Source: JAZDLX01 sp964538455 (GTDB lineage Bacteria > Electryoneota > Electryoneia > Electryoneales > Electryoneaceae). From it: a stretch of 64,000 bases of DNA. How positions within the stretch are numbered: position 1 is the stretch's first letter; every line of letters begins with the position of its first letter. The notes under the pieces are model-generated. The model saw nothing but the letters and a program-made list of their open reading frames with translations. It ran no database searches and was not told where the DNA came from. The stretch is from contig CAZIDZ010000002.1 in assembly GCA_964538455.1 (NCBI GenBank), forward strand, positions 124,001 through 188,000. Direction: 5' to 3'. This document shows, one piece after another, positions 7,376-16,394 of this stretch. The translations under genes and the position numbers were made by a program.

Positions 7376-9100
7376 TCATTGCCTCGGAGCGGCCAACACC
7401 CACACCCTTCGCCCACCTTTGGATAGCGTCTCGAGGAATGCCTTGGTTTCACCGTTCGCCGTGCCATCTCCGAAGTAAATGATTTGCGTCGAGGAGGTTT
7501 CGGCGAGGATTCTCATCGCGAGTTCCGCGCCCGGCGGCTCATCGTAGACTTTTTCGGCTCCGAGGGCGATCGGCAGCAGTGACGCCCCAGGTCCAGCAAG
7601 CACGGCCAGGGACGGCGCGGCGACCTTCTGCTCCGGAGTTACGCGCTCGACATCACGCACGCCGCGTTCCGGCCGCACGTGTCTTGTGATCCGCTTGGCC
7701 ACCGGAAGCAGTTCCACCGATTCCCCGAGATCCGGGATGGTCACGTCCCAGTTCAGCTCCTTTTCTATCCTCGTCTTCCATGCGGCCAACCCTTCCGGTT
7801 CGCCGTGCACGAGGAAAGTACGAGTGGGTGGAACCATGCGCCGCATCCAGGGCAGCATCTCGGTGTAGTCCGCGTGCGCCGAGAGCGATGACATGTTGAC
7901 AATTTCCGCCTTTACATTCACCATCTGACCGTGAATCTTGATCTCCTTTTCGCCTTCTAGCAGGCGCCGTCCGCGGGTCCCCTCGCCCTGGTACCCGACC
8001 AGCAACACCGTGTTTTTCGCATCGGGAAGCCGCCGGGAGAGATGGTGCAGCACACGGCCCGCCGAAGCCATGCCGGAGGCGGAAACAATGATGCAGGGCT
8101 TCTTGCGGTCGTTCAGGGTTTGCGACTCCTCGCGGGTCTGCAACATGTGGATTTCCGGCCGGCGGAAGATTTTTCCTTCGTTTACACCGAGCAGCGTCTG
8201 TAAGTCCAGTTCCTCCTTGTGGCGCCAGGACATCTCGGTCACTTTGACCGCCATCGGGCTGTCGAGGAAAATGTCCACCGGCTGAATGCGCCTCTCGTCC
8301 AGCAGTTGAGAGAAAAAGTAGAGGAGCTGCTGGCTGCGGCCGACGGCGAACGCGGGAATCACCACCGACCCCCCTCGCTCCACGGTGCGGTTGACCACGT
8401 CAGCGATTTCGGTGAGTGGATCGGCGGTGTCGTGGACGCGGTCGCCGTAGGTCCCCTCGAGAATGAAATAGTCCGCTCCAGTGGGCGGTTCGGGGTCCCG
8501 GAGAATCGGCTGGTTGAAACGGCCGACATCACCCGAGAAAACCACACGGATCGGGTGGTCGCCCTCCTCGACTGTGACTTCGATAAAGGAGCTGCCGAGG
8601 ATGTGCCCCGCGTGATGGAATCGCGCAGTGCACCCTTCAAGCAGTCCGTAACTGCGGAAATACTCCAAAGGCTTGAACAGGGGGAGTACTTTTTCCGCGT
8701 CGTCCTCGTTGTACAGGGGCTCCGGATTCTCGTGGCGCGAAAAGCCGAATTTCTTCGCCAACCGGGCGTCTTCCATCTGGATGTGAGCGCTGTCCCGGAG
8801 GATCAGTTCGGCGATGTCGAGAGTTGCGGAGGTGCCGTAAATGGGCCCGTCGAACCCCTCGCGCACCAGCTTTGGGAGGTACCCCACGTGGTCGAGGTGC
8901 CCATGCGTGAGCAGAATCGCGTCGATGATGTCCGGAGAGATCGGGAAAGGGTCCCAGTTCTTACGCCGGAGTTCCCTGAGTCCCTGAAACATCCCGCAGT
9001 CAATCATCAAGCGGTGCTCGCGTTTTTCGCCCTGCCAGGATAGCAGGTGTTTTGAGCCTGTAGTGGTTTGCGCTGCGCCGAGGAAGGTGATCAGGGCCAT
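7376..9100 (-). CDS. MBL-fold beta-CASP ribonuclease-like hydrolase with C-terminal extension
   Basis: 574 residues. The metallo-beta-lactamase motif is LLTHGHLDHVGYLPKLV (HxHxDH). Other metal ligands appear as HHAGHILGSS and FSGDVGR. A beta-CASP domain (PAFAVGRSQQLLYF, SPMAVKVTE, VSASGMASAGRVLHH) and an RMMBL motif (SSLSAHADY...FLVHGEPEG) follow. These are features of bacterial relatives of CPSF-73/RNase J that cut RNA. Beyond the usual end near residue 465, an extra region of about 100 residues ends IIYFGDGTANGETKAF...LAAPRQ; a decayed copy of that tail is at 4626-4750. Transcription is divergent from the 9278 methyltransferase. The role of the tail is unknown. Confidence 0.9.
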   Translation of the reverse strand: MALITFLGAAQTTTGSKHLLSWQGEKREHRLMIDCGMFQGLRELRRKNWDPFPISPDIIDAILLTHGHLDHVGYLPKLVREGFDGPIYGTSATLDIAELILRDSAHIQMEDARLAKKFGFSRHENPEPLYNEDDAEKVLPLFKPLEYFRSYGLLEGCTARFHHAGHILGSSFIEVTVEEGDHPIRVVFSGDVGRFNQPILRDPEPPTGADYFILEGTYGDRVHDTADPLTEIADVVNRTVERGGSVVIPAFAVGRSQQLLYFFSQLLDERRIQPVDIFLDSPMAVKVTEMSWRHKEELDLQTLLGVNEGKIFRRPEIHMLQTREESQTLNDRKKPCIIVSASGMASAGRVLHHLSRRLPDAKNTVLLVGYQGEGTRGRRLLEGEKEIKIHGQMVNVKAEIVNMSSLSAHADYTEMLPWMRRMVPPTRTFLVHGEPEGLAAWKTRIEKELNWDVTIPDLGESVELLPVAKRITRHVRPERGVRDVERVTPEQKVAAPSLAVLAGPGASLLPIALGAEKVYDEPPGAELAMRILAETSSTQIIYFGDGTANGETKAFLETLSKGGRRVWVLAAPRQ

Positions 9101-9166
9101 GCTGCCTCCGCAAAGGTGGTATGCACCGCAAATTAGATCGAGCGACAGTTAGGGACCAAGCGCAGA

Positions 9167-9260
9167 GAGAGTTTCGTGACAGTTACTTAATTCGTGATCA
9201 GACTCGAGCGTTTTTCTTGATTTCCGTCTATCAGAATCAGGTAACTGTCACGAAACTCTC
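9167..9260. repeat. 20-bp inverted repeat around a 54-base spacer
   Basis: Perfect arms at 9167-9186 and 9241-9260 (GAGAGTTTCGTGACAGTTAC and its complement). They fill the divergent gap between the MBL nuclease and the methyltransferase, and the right arm ends 17 bases before the methyltransferase start. This could be a REP/MITE-like element or a regulatory hairpin. There is no transposase nearby. Confidence 0.7.
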
Positions 9261-9277
9261 CTCAGTATCTTGTCTCC

Positions 9278-10069
9278 ATGCGGATTATCGGTCGAAAACC
9301 CGTGCTGGAGCTGCTAAAGTCCGGCAAACCTGTGCAGCGCGTGAGGATCGCGCTGGGAACCCAGGGGCGGATCATCGGTGAGATCATCGCCGAGGCGAAG
9401 AAGCGCGGCGCGCGCGTGGACAGAGTCTCCCCCGATGTCGCCAAGCGAACCTTCGGTCATGACAATCACCAGGGGGTTGTCGCAGACACGGCGCCCACCG
9501 AACTGCTGGGACTTGGGGACCTGGGGTCGAAACGGGCTCCTGTGCGAAACGGCCTTGTCGTCGCGCTGGACGGTGTTACCGATCCCCACCATCTCGGCGC
9601 AATTGCTCGCAGCGGTTTGGCGGCAGGGTGTGACGCGCTTCTGATTACCGCGCGGAGGTCGGCACCAATGACCGATACGGCTCTTAAAGCGTCAGCGGGA
9701 ACGTTGACCCGGTTGCCGGTGATCCAGGTGTCGAGCCTCGGCGACGCGCTGAATGAGCTGAAGAAAAGCGGTTGGTGGATTCACGGCGCGGCCGGAAGTC
9801 CCGGGTCAGAGAAAGTGGATGGATCTCGTGCTGCAAGATCAGAGCAACGCGATAAATCTCAAGAGGATAGGAAACCCAAACGGCTCTGGGATCACGCCTG
9901 GGATCCGCGGACGGTGCTGGTGATTGGCAGTGAAGGGGAAGGGCTTTCGCACCGCGTGAAAAAGCTCTGCGACCATCTCGTTGCAATTCCCATGGCGGCG
10001 AACGTGGAGAGCCTCTCAGCCAGCGTCGCGGCCTCCGTGATCCTCTTCGACATCGCCCGCAAGCGGTAA
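9278..10069 (+). CDS. rlmB: SpoU-family rRNA 2'-O-methyltransferase, RlmB-like
   Basis: 263 residues. The N-terminal substrate-binding domain (IIGRKPVLELL, later DNHQGVVA) precedes the SpoU knot domain. Motif 1 is DGVTDPHHLGAIARSG, motif 2 is VLVIGSEGEGL and motif 3 is IPMAANVESLSASVAA. RlmB methylates G2251 of 23S rRNA. Two signature residues differ from RlmB as I know it: the motif 1 Asn (DPxN) is His105, and the motif 3 Asn (SLNVS) is Ser247, while the catalytic Arg111 is kept. A charged, low-complexity insert (about 176-203) separates the two halves of the knot. It could be a diverged RlmB or a paralogue with another RNA target. Confidence 0.78.
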   Translation: MRIIGRKPVLELLKSGKPVQRVRIALGTQGRIIGEIIAEAKKRGARVDRVSPDVAKRTFGHDNHQGVVADTAPTELLGLGDLGSKRAPVRNGLVVALDGVTDPHHLGAIARSGLAAGCDALLITARRSAPMTDTALKASAGTLTRLPVIQVSSLGDALNELKKSGWWIHGAAGSPGSEKVDGSRAARSEQRDKSQEDRKPKRLWDHAWDPRTVLVIGSEGEGLSHRVKKLCDHLVAIPMAANVESLSASVAASVILFDIARKR

Positions 10070-10268
10070 AAGAAAGGCGCACAGGCGGGGCCGGCGGGGA
10101 ATTTGGGGTGAAAACGGGACACGAGTTCGTGTCTTGTGAGCTACTCAAAGTAACTTATTGAAATATAAAACAATAATTAGATGCAAGAGACATTCAGACA
10201 CCCTGAAATCTCGCCGTTGACAATGGTTCGGAGGGCCGTTACCTTATCCGCCCGGCCCGTACGCTGGA

Positions 10269-11144
10269 GTGCACGTGAGGCATCGCCACCACATCATCTG
10301 GTACCGTCCCCAGGATGACCGTCCGAAGGAGCTTTTTATCAGCCCCGCGGTGTTGCGTATCCTGATCGGTTTGGGACTTTTCGTGCTTACACTGTTAGTG
10401 CTCGAGACCATATTTTATTCCAATCTTGTCGAGCGGGCATTCGAGCGCGATCGGCTTCTAGCGGAGAACCAGCAGTTGCGAGGCGATGTTGCCCGGGTGC
10501 AAGTTATTGAAAATCAGCTTCACGAACTCCAGAGGTTCAGCCAGCAGGTGAAGCGCAGCCTGACCGAAGGGGCGGATTTGGAGCGGATTCTGCGCGCCGG
10601 CGAAGAGGTGGAAGAGGAAATTCCGGCGCAGACATCGGATGCGCCCTGGGTGTCGGTGGACAAGCTCCAAGCTGATGAGGTAAATCGCACGCTTGAGATG
10701 GTTCCGGCGTCCGGCACAGTCAGCCGCCTGTCGCTTCCAAGCCGCTGGCCGGTACAGGGATTTATCACCCGCGGGTTTGAGGGAACATCGGTGGACCCCT
10801 CACTTTCCCATTCCGGGATTGACCTGGCGGTGCCGCGAGGAACTCCGGTGCGCGCGGTGGGGTCGGGCATCGTCCTGGCCGCCGATTGGACTCCGCGCTA
10901 TGGCTATCGGGTGATTATCGATCATGGCAGCGCCGTACTTTCCATGTACGGGCACAACGAATTGCTGTTGGTGCAGCCGGGCGACCGGGTTCGCGCGGGA
11001 TCGCCTATCGCGCTCTCGGGGAATTCGGGCATCAGCACCGCCCCTCACTTACATTTCGAATTGTGGATCAGTGGGCGGGCGGTGAATCCTATTGCCTTGC
11101 TGCCCAAAAGGGGAGACGACCATGTCGGCAAACAAACGGGTTGA
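10269..11144 (+). CDS. M23-family (LytM) metallopeptidase, membrane anchored
   Basis: 291 residues from GTG 10269 (GTG 10275 is equally possible). One transmembrane helix (about 28-52, ILIGLGLFVLTLLVLETIF) is followed by a coiled coil (about 55-105) and a LytM domain (about 165-285). Zinc and catalytic motifs are HSGIDLA, YGHNELL and APHLHFELW. The domain should face the periplasm and either cut peptidoglycan cross-links or, like many coiled-coil LytM proteins, regulate other hydrolases. The end overlaps the bactofilin gene, a pairing known in many bacteria in which bactofilin scaffolds localise an M23 enzyme. Confidence 0.92.
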   Translation: MHVRHRHHIIWYRPQDDRPKELFISPAVLRILIGLGLFVLTLLVLETIFYSNLVERAFERDRLLAENQQLRGDVARVQVIENQLHELQRFSQQVKRSLTEGADLERILRAGEEVEEEIPAQTSDAPWVSVDKLQADEVNRTLEMVPASGTVSRLSLPSRWPVQGFITRGFEGTSVDPSLSHSGIDLAVPRGTPVRAVGSGIVLAADWTPRYGYRVIIDHGSAVLSMYGHNELLLVQPGDRVRAGSPIALSGNSGISTAPHLHFELWISGRAVNPIALLPKRGDDHVGKQTG

Positions 11145-11583
11145 TCGTAAGGGCTCGGACGCTCTTTCATCGATTATCGGGGCGGATGCGCTGCTCGAGG
11201 GGACGTTTACCCTCGACGGTTCGCTCCGGATTGACGGTACGTTCAACGGCATCCTGATCTGCGGAGGCACGGTGACGGTTGGCAAGCACGGGAGTGTCGT
11301 GGGCGATATCGAGGCGGACGAGGTGATCCTCGGCGGCCGGGTGTCGGGCACGGTCGTCGCGCGGCACCGTGTCGTGCTCGAGGGTTCGAGCGTCCTCGAG
11401 GGGGACCTCGCCACCGGTAGCCTTTTGGTCAGCGAAGGTGCCGTGTTCAATGGCAACAGCCGCATGGGCGAAGAAGCGGTGGAGCGGCTGCGCCGCCAGC
11501 GCCGTGAGGCACGAGGCACGCCGATAGTCGAGTCCCATAGCACTTCGGATGCCGACGAGAAGAAGCGTTCCGCAAGCGGCTAA
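11122..11583 (+). CDS. Bactofilin (polymer-forming cytoskeletal protein)
   Basis: 153 residues. The ATG at 11122 is preferred over the longer frame from 11092 because AGGGGAG lies just upstream and homologues start close to this point. The central region (about 15-115) is the right-handed beta-helix of bactofilins: repeated turns such as LEGTFTLDGSLRIDGTFNG, GTVTVGKHGSVVGDI and RVSGTVVARHRVVLEG. The tail is charged and disordered. Bactofilins polymerise without nucleotide and recruit cell-wall enzymes. The start lies within the end of the M23 peptidase gene (23-bp overlap), so the pair is translationally coupled and probably functions together in cell shape or envelope growth. Confidence 0.93.
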   Translation: MSANKRVDRKGSDALSSIIGADALLEGTFTLDGSLRIDGTFNGILICGGTVTVGKHGSVVGDIEADEVILGGRVSGTVVARHRVVLEGSSVLEGDLATGSLLVSEGAVFNGNSRMGEEAVERLRRQRREARGTPIVESHSTSDADEKKRSASG

Positions 11584-11598
11584 GAGCAGGGGGCGCCC

Positions 11599-11877
11599 AT
11601 GTTTCGGCGGGGTGATGGCGGTGAGGGTCACGAATACGCCGGATGGGTGGACCTCGCGCTGCAAACCTCGCTGACCCTTGCGATATCGGTGCTGCTTTTA
11701 GGTTGGGCCGGCTATGCGATCGACAGCTGGCTCGGCACAAAACCTTGGTGTACAGTGATCGGGGCACTCTGGGGAGCAGGAGGGGGCACCGTCTGGGTGG
11801 TTCTCCGCGTTAAACAGTTCGCCGATCGAAAAGAACGGGAAGAACATCCTCAGGGCCACAACGGAAAACAGCCGTGA
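11599..11877 (+). CDS. atpZ: AtpZ/AtpI-like ATP synthase assembly membrane protein
   Basis: 92 residues with two predicted helices (TSLTLAISVLLLGWAGYAI and VIGALWGAGGGTVWVVLRV) and a charged C-terminus, the pattern of the AtpZ/AtpI family (helix, short loop with a conserved GxxxD, helix). Family members help assemble the c-ring or supply magnesium or calcium. It opens the ATP synthase operon 15 bp after bactofilin and overlaps the next gene by 4 bp (GTGA). Confidence 0.8.
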   Translation: MFRRGDGGEGHEYAGWVDLALQTSLTLAISVLLLGWAGYAIDSWLGTKPWCTVIGALWGAGGGTVWVVLRVKQFADRKEREEHPQGHNGKQP

Positions 11878-12167
11878 CCCTTTTGCAAGCCATGATCATC
11901 CTTCTCGCCGCTGGAACCTTATACGGGGCCGGGGCGGCGGTGCTCGTGCCTCCCCTGCGGAAAGCCGAGGTGGGCGGACTTCAAACCCGGATCTTGATTG
12001 CTTTTTCGCTGAAGCTGGTGCTCGGCGTCGCCTGGCTGCTGTTTGTCTGGAAAGGGCTCGGGTGGAACTCCACCCTTGCGGCATTCGGCATGGTCGGGGC
12101 TTATCTTTTGGCCCTGATCGCCGTTACGCTGACGGTGGCGAACCTGATGGAGAGGAGAACGGGTTGA
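11874..12167 (+). CDS. Small membrane protein of the ATP synthase operon, AtpI-like position
   Basis: 97 residues, three hydrophobic segments (about 5-28, 40-60, 68-90) and a GTG start overlapping the previous stop. The stop (TGA 12165-12167) shares a base with the atpB start at 12167, so it is tightly coupled on both sides. The place and topology match the uncharacterised AtpI-like proteins that sit before atpB in many operons, but I see no diagnostic motif. An assembly or ion-handling role is inferred from context only. Confidence 0.75.
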   Translation: MTLLQAMIILLAAGTLYGAGAAVLVPPLRKAEVGGLQTRILIAFSLKLVLGVAWLLFVWKGLGWNSTLAAFGMVGAYLLALIAVTLTVANLMERRTG

Positions 12168-13201
12168 TGCGCAGCCTCGTGATCCCGGCGCTGCTGATCT
12201 TGCTGGTGGTTGCTTCCCCCTCCGCCGCTTTCAACGATGGCCAGAACGCATCCAGCCGGACGGCAACGGCGCAGCTGGACTCCACATCGGCTGCGGAGAT
12301 GAGTCATGAAGCCGCCCCCTCCGGCGATACCGAATCACCTGCGCAGCTAGGAGAGGGACACGAAGCTCCCGGAACTTCGACTGAAGAGGCGCAGGCGGAG
12401 GAGAACGGCAGCGTCCTCGAACACCTGGCTCACCACCTGCTGGATTCGGACAGATACGATCTTTTTGGCTACTCGATCCAGTTGCCAAAAGTGAAGGGTG
12501 ATTTTTCCTTTCTCGGCCCCGAGTACACCGCAGGCTTCCAAATCACCAAGCACATGATCGGACTGCTGATCGCCAGCCTGCTGGTGATCGTGCTGGTCAT
12601 CCCGGCGATGGGGCGCACGCGGCACGGCGAGGTGCCCAAGGGATTCGGCAATTTCCTCGAAGTGCTCGTGGTGTTTGTCCGCGATGAAGTCGTTTACTCG
12701 AACATGGGCAAGGAACATGGGCGGAAATGGCTCCCGTTCTTCCTCACCCTGTTTTTCCTCATCCTGTTCAGCAATCTGCTCGGATTGATCCCCTGGGGCA
12801 CGACCCCCACGGGAAACGTCAACGTCACCGCCGGACTGGCGATCGCCTCGTTGTTTGGAGTCTTCTTCGCCGGAGTCAGGCAGCATGGGATCAAGTATAT
12901 CGCGACCTTCATCCCCCACGGCGTCCCGTGGTATGTCATCTGGCTGCTTTTTCCGATCGAAGTGTTCGGGCTGCTCGTCAAACATTTCGCGCTGACTATC
13001 CGTCTTTTTGCGAACATGCTCGCGGGGCACACGGTGATCGGGGTGTTCCTGGCGTTGATCCTGACGCCGTTCGTCGCGTTCGCCAGCGTGCCCGGCGCCG
13101 TGGCGATCAGCATGCTGGAACTGTTCGTCGCGTTCCTGCAGAGTTACATCTTCATCATGCTCGGCAGCCTGTTTGTCGGGATGGCGATTCACCCGCACTG
13201 A
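12167..13201 (+). CDS. atpB: ATP synthase Fo subunit a
   Basis: 344 residues. The ATG at 12167 was chosen over the longer frame from 12062, because 12167 overlaps the previous stop and starts a signal-peptide-like stretch (MRSLVIPALLILLVVASPSAAF). About 90 acidic, His- and Glu-rich residues follow before the first conserved helix. The essential arginine is in TIRLFANMLAGHTV, with the usual five-helix core and the C-terminal LQSYIFIML. It forms the proton half-channels next to the c-ring. The long N-terminal extension is seen in FCB-type subunit a. Confidence 0.97.
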   Translation: MRSLVIPALLILLVVASPSAAFNDGQNASSRTATAQLDSTSAAEMSHEAAPSGDTESPAQLGEGHEAPGTSTEEAQAEENGSVLEHLAHHLLDSDRYDLFGYSIQLPKVKGDFSFLGPEYTAGFQITKHMIGLLIASLLVIVLVIPAMGRTRHGEVPKGFGNFLEVLVVFVRDEVVYSNMGKEHGRKWLPFFLTLFFLILFSNLLGLIPWGTTPTGNVNVTAGLAIASLFGVFFAGVRQHGIKYIATFIPHGVPWYVIWLLFPIEVFGLLVKHFALTIRLFANMLAGHTVIGVFLALILTPFVAFASVPGAVAISMLELFVAFLQSYIFIMLGSLFVGMAIHPH

Positions 13202-13348
13202 CGTGTGAATATTCGCGGCGGATTGCACCGGTCGCATTCGGGAGCGTGCGAGGAAATGGCTTTGGAGAGGGTTCAATCGACAGTCGAGGACAACTGTTCA
13301 AACGGATAAACGGGAGGCCGTAGGATTCTCCCGACAGCAAGAGAGGGA

Positions 13349-13579
13349 ATGATGGAAGGACTGAGCCTTGGGTACCTGGGCGCCTCGTTGGGTGCCGGTC
13401 TGGTGACATTGGGCGCTGCGGTGGGTATCGGACGCATCGCCGGGCAGGCGATGGACGGCATCGCGCGCCAGCCGGAAGCATCGGGCAAAATCTTTACTCC
13501 GATGATCGTAGCGGCGGCACTGATCGAAGGCGTGGCATTCTTCAACGCCGTGATCTGCATGCTGATCGCACTCAAGTAG
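13349..13579 (+). CDS. atpE: ATP synthase Fo subunit c
   Basis: 76 residues, two helices joined by the conserved loop ARQPEA. The ion-binding carboxylate is the Glu in ALIEGVAFF. Sodium-coupled c-subunits carry a Gln in helix 1 and Ser/Thr after the Glu. Here Gly follows the Glu and no matching Gln is seen, so proton coupling is expected. It lies 147 bp after atpB with GAGAGGGA just upstream; this gap is a normal place for a stronger start site for the multi-copy c subunit. Confidence 0.97.
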   Translation: MMEGLSLGYLGASLGAGLVTLGAAVGIGRIAGQAMDGIARQPEASGKIFTPMIVAAALIEGVAFFNAVICMLIALK

Positions 13580-13605
13580 TTTCATTGTTTACGCGAGGAG
13601 TCGTG

Positions 13606-14184
13606 ATGAGGTCAAAGTCAATCCTCGTCGCGTTTGTCTTTCTCCTGCTTCCTCTGGCGGCGCTTGCGTCGGAGAAGGGCGGAGGTTTGGGCAGCCTGAT
13701 CAGCATTGCGCCCGGCAGCATGCTCTGGACAATTCTCACGTTTGTGTTGCTGTTGATCGTGCTTGGCAAATTCGCCTGGGGGCCAATCGTCCGAGGGCTC
13801 GAGGCGCGTGAAGAGAAGATCTACGGCGCGATCGAGAAAGCGCAGCAGGAACGCGAAGAGGCGGAGAAACTGCTGGCGGATTACCAGGCAAAACTCCAGC
13901 AGGCGTCAAGCGAAATCGCTGATCGTCTCTCGAAGGCCGACAAGCAGACACAAGCGATCCTCGAGCAGGCAAAGGGCGAAGCACAGCAGGAAACCGAACG
14001 CATGCTCGATCGCGCGAAGGCGGAAATCGAGGGACAGCGTGACAAGGCCGCTGCGGAGTTGAAGGCGCAGGTGGTGGGTCTCGCGGCGATGATCGCTTCC
14101 GCCGCCATCAGCGAGAGTTTCGACAAGCCGCAGCACCTCGAAATTATCAGGAAGCGGCTGGAGCAGGCGGAGAAGAATTCGTGA
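13606..14184 (+). CDS. atpF: ATP synthase Fo subunit b
   Basis: 192 residues. The ATG at 13606 is preferred (GCGAGGAG 6 bases upstream; the adjacent GTG 13603 is an alternative). The N-terminus MRSKSILVAFVFLLLPLAALASEKGG looks like a cleavable signal peptide, and the true membrane anchor follows (SMLWTILTFVLLLIVLGKFAW). Then comes the long charged coiled coil of the stator stalk. It links the membrane part to F1 through the delta subunit. The signal-peptide-like start is shared with subunit a in this operon. The 3' end overlaps atpH (GTGA). Confidence 0.95.
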   Translation: MRSKSILVAFVFLLLPLAALASEKGGGLGSLISIAPGSMLWTILTFVLLLIVLGKFAWGPIVRGLEAREEKIYGAIEKAQQEREEAEKLLADYQAKLQQASSEIADRLSKADKQTQAILEQAKGEAQQETERMLDRAKAEIEGQRDKAAAELKAQVVGLAAMIASAAISESFDKPQHLEIIRKRLEQAEKNS

Positions 14185-14717
14185 AAGATCCAAAGCTCGC
14201 GAAACGGTACGCTCGGGCGCTGTACTCCGCCGCGAAGGAGGCCGGCGAGGTGGACGCGGTGATGCAGGTTGCCCGGGAGACCCTGGCGCCGCTGCTGGAC
14301 GATCCGCAGTTTCGCCTCTTCTGGCTCAGCCGGCGTGTCCCCGCGCCCCGGCGGCAGGAGTTGGTGGATCAGCTTTTCAAGGAGGCTCCTGCCAGTTTGC
14401 GCCATTTCCTCAAGTTGCTGATCGAGAAAAAACGTGAAAGCATTCTGCGGGAAGTTGCGGCCACGCTGGACCTCCTGCACGACGAGCAGACTGGCGTCGT
14501 CAGGGCGACGCTGACGACCGCCGTAGAGTTGAGCGGCGAGGATGTCAAGCCCTTCGAGCAACTGCTGAAAAAACGCCTCGGTGGGGCGACCGTGGTGCTC
14601 ACTAGGGAGGTGGACCAATCGCTGGTCGGCGGCTTCCGTTTGCGGTACGGGGACAAAGTGATCGACGGCAGTGTGGCGCGCTCAATCCATGAGATCGAGC
14701 GCCGCCTTTCGGCGTGA
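14181..14717 (+). CDS. atpH: ATP synthase F1 subunit delta
   Basis: 178 residues of normal length. It has the six-helix N-terminal domain (LAKRYARALYSAAKEAG is the hallmark start) and the C-terminal end DKVIDGSVARSIHEIERRL, which includes the family's G-D-K-V-I-D-G-S. It attaches the peripheral stalk to the top of F1. It overlaps atpF by 4 bp. A dispersed repeat separates it from atpA. Confidence 0.96.
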   Translation: MKDPKLAKRYARALYSAAKEAGEVDAVMQVARETLAPLLDDPQFRLFWLSRRVPAPRRQELVDQLFKEAPASLRHFLKLLIEKKRESILREVAATLDLLHDEQTGVVRATLTTAVELSGEDVKPFEQLLKKRLGGATVVLTREVDQSLVGGFRLRYGDKVIDGSVARSIHEIERRLSA

Positions 14718-14730
14718 CATAGAAAAGACG

Positions 14731-14827
14731 GGATCAGGATAGACAGGATTTCTGCAGGATATACAGGATTTTCTGAAGGTAGTTAAAAGAAGAAGCTTTC
14801 AACCTGTCAATCCTGTACATCTTGTTG
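14731..14827. repeat. ACAGGATT-type dispersed repeat within the atp operon
   Basis: Short tandem units of ACAGGATT (about 14744-14770) are followed by AAGGTAGTTAAAAGAAGAAGC and then inverted units CCTGTCAATCCTGTACATC (14803-14820). The arms can pair to form a long imperfect hairpin. Elements of this look are scattered in intergenic DNA of many environmental genomes. It sits between atpH and atpA, 25 bases before the atpA start, where it could adjust transcript stability or subunit ratio. Confidence 0.65.
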
Positions 14828-14852
14828 CCTAGCAGTTCCCTGGAGGATCGTA

Positions 14853-16367
<1,515 letters not shown>

Positions 16368-16394
16368 CGTTGACCTGAGACGGCGAAGGAAAAA

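Noticed and set aside
12347..13276. 309-codon minus-strand frame opposite atpB
   Set aside because: Strongly charged, low-complexity translation typical of antisense frames of membrane genes.
13349..13579. Sodium-type c-ring
   Set aside because: The Glu is followed by Gly rather than Ser/Thr and the helix 1 Gln is not in place; proton coupling is more likely.
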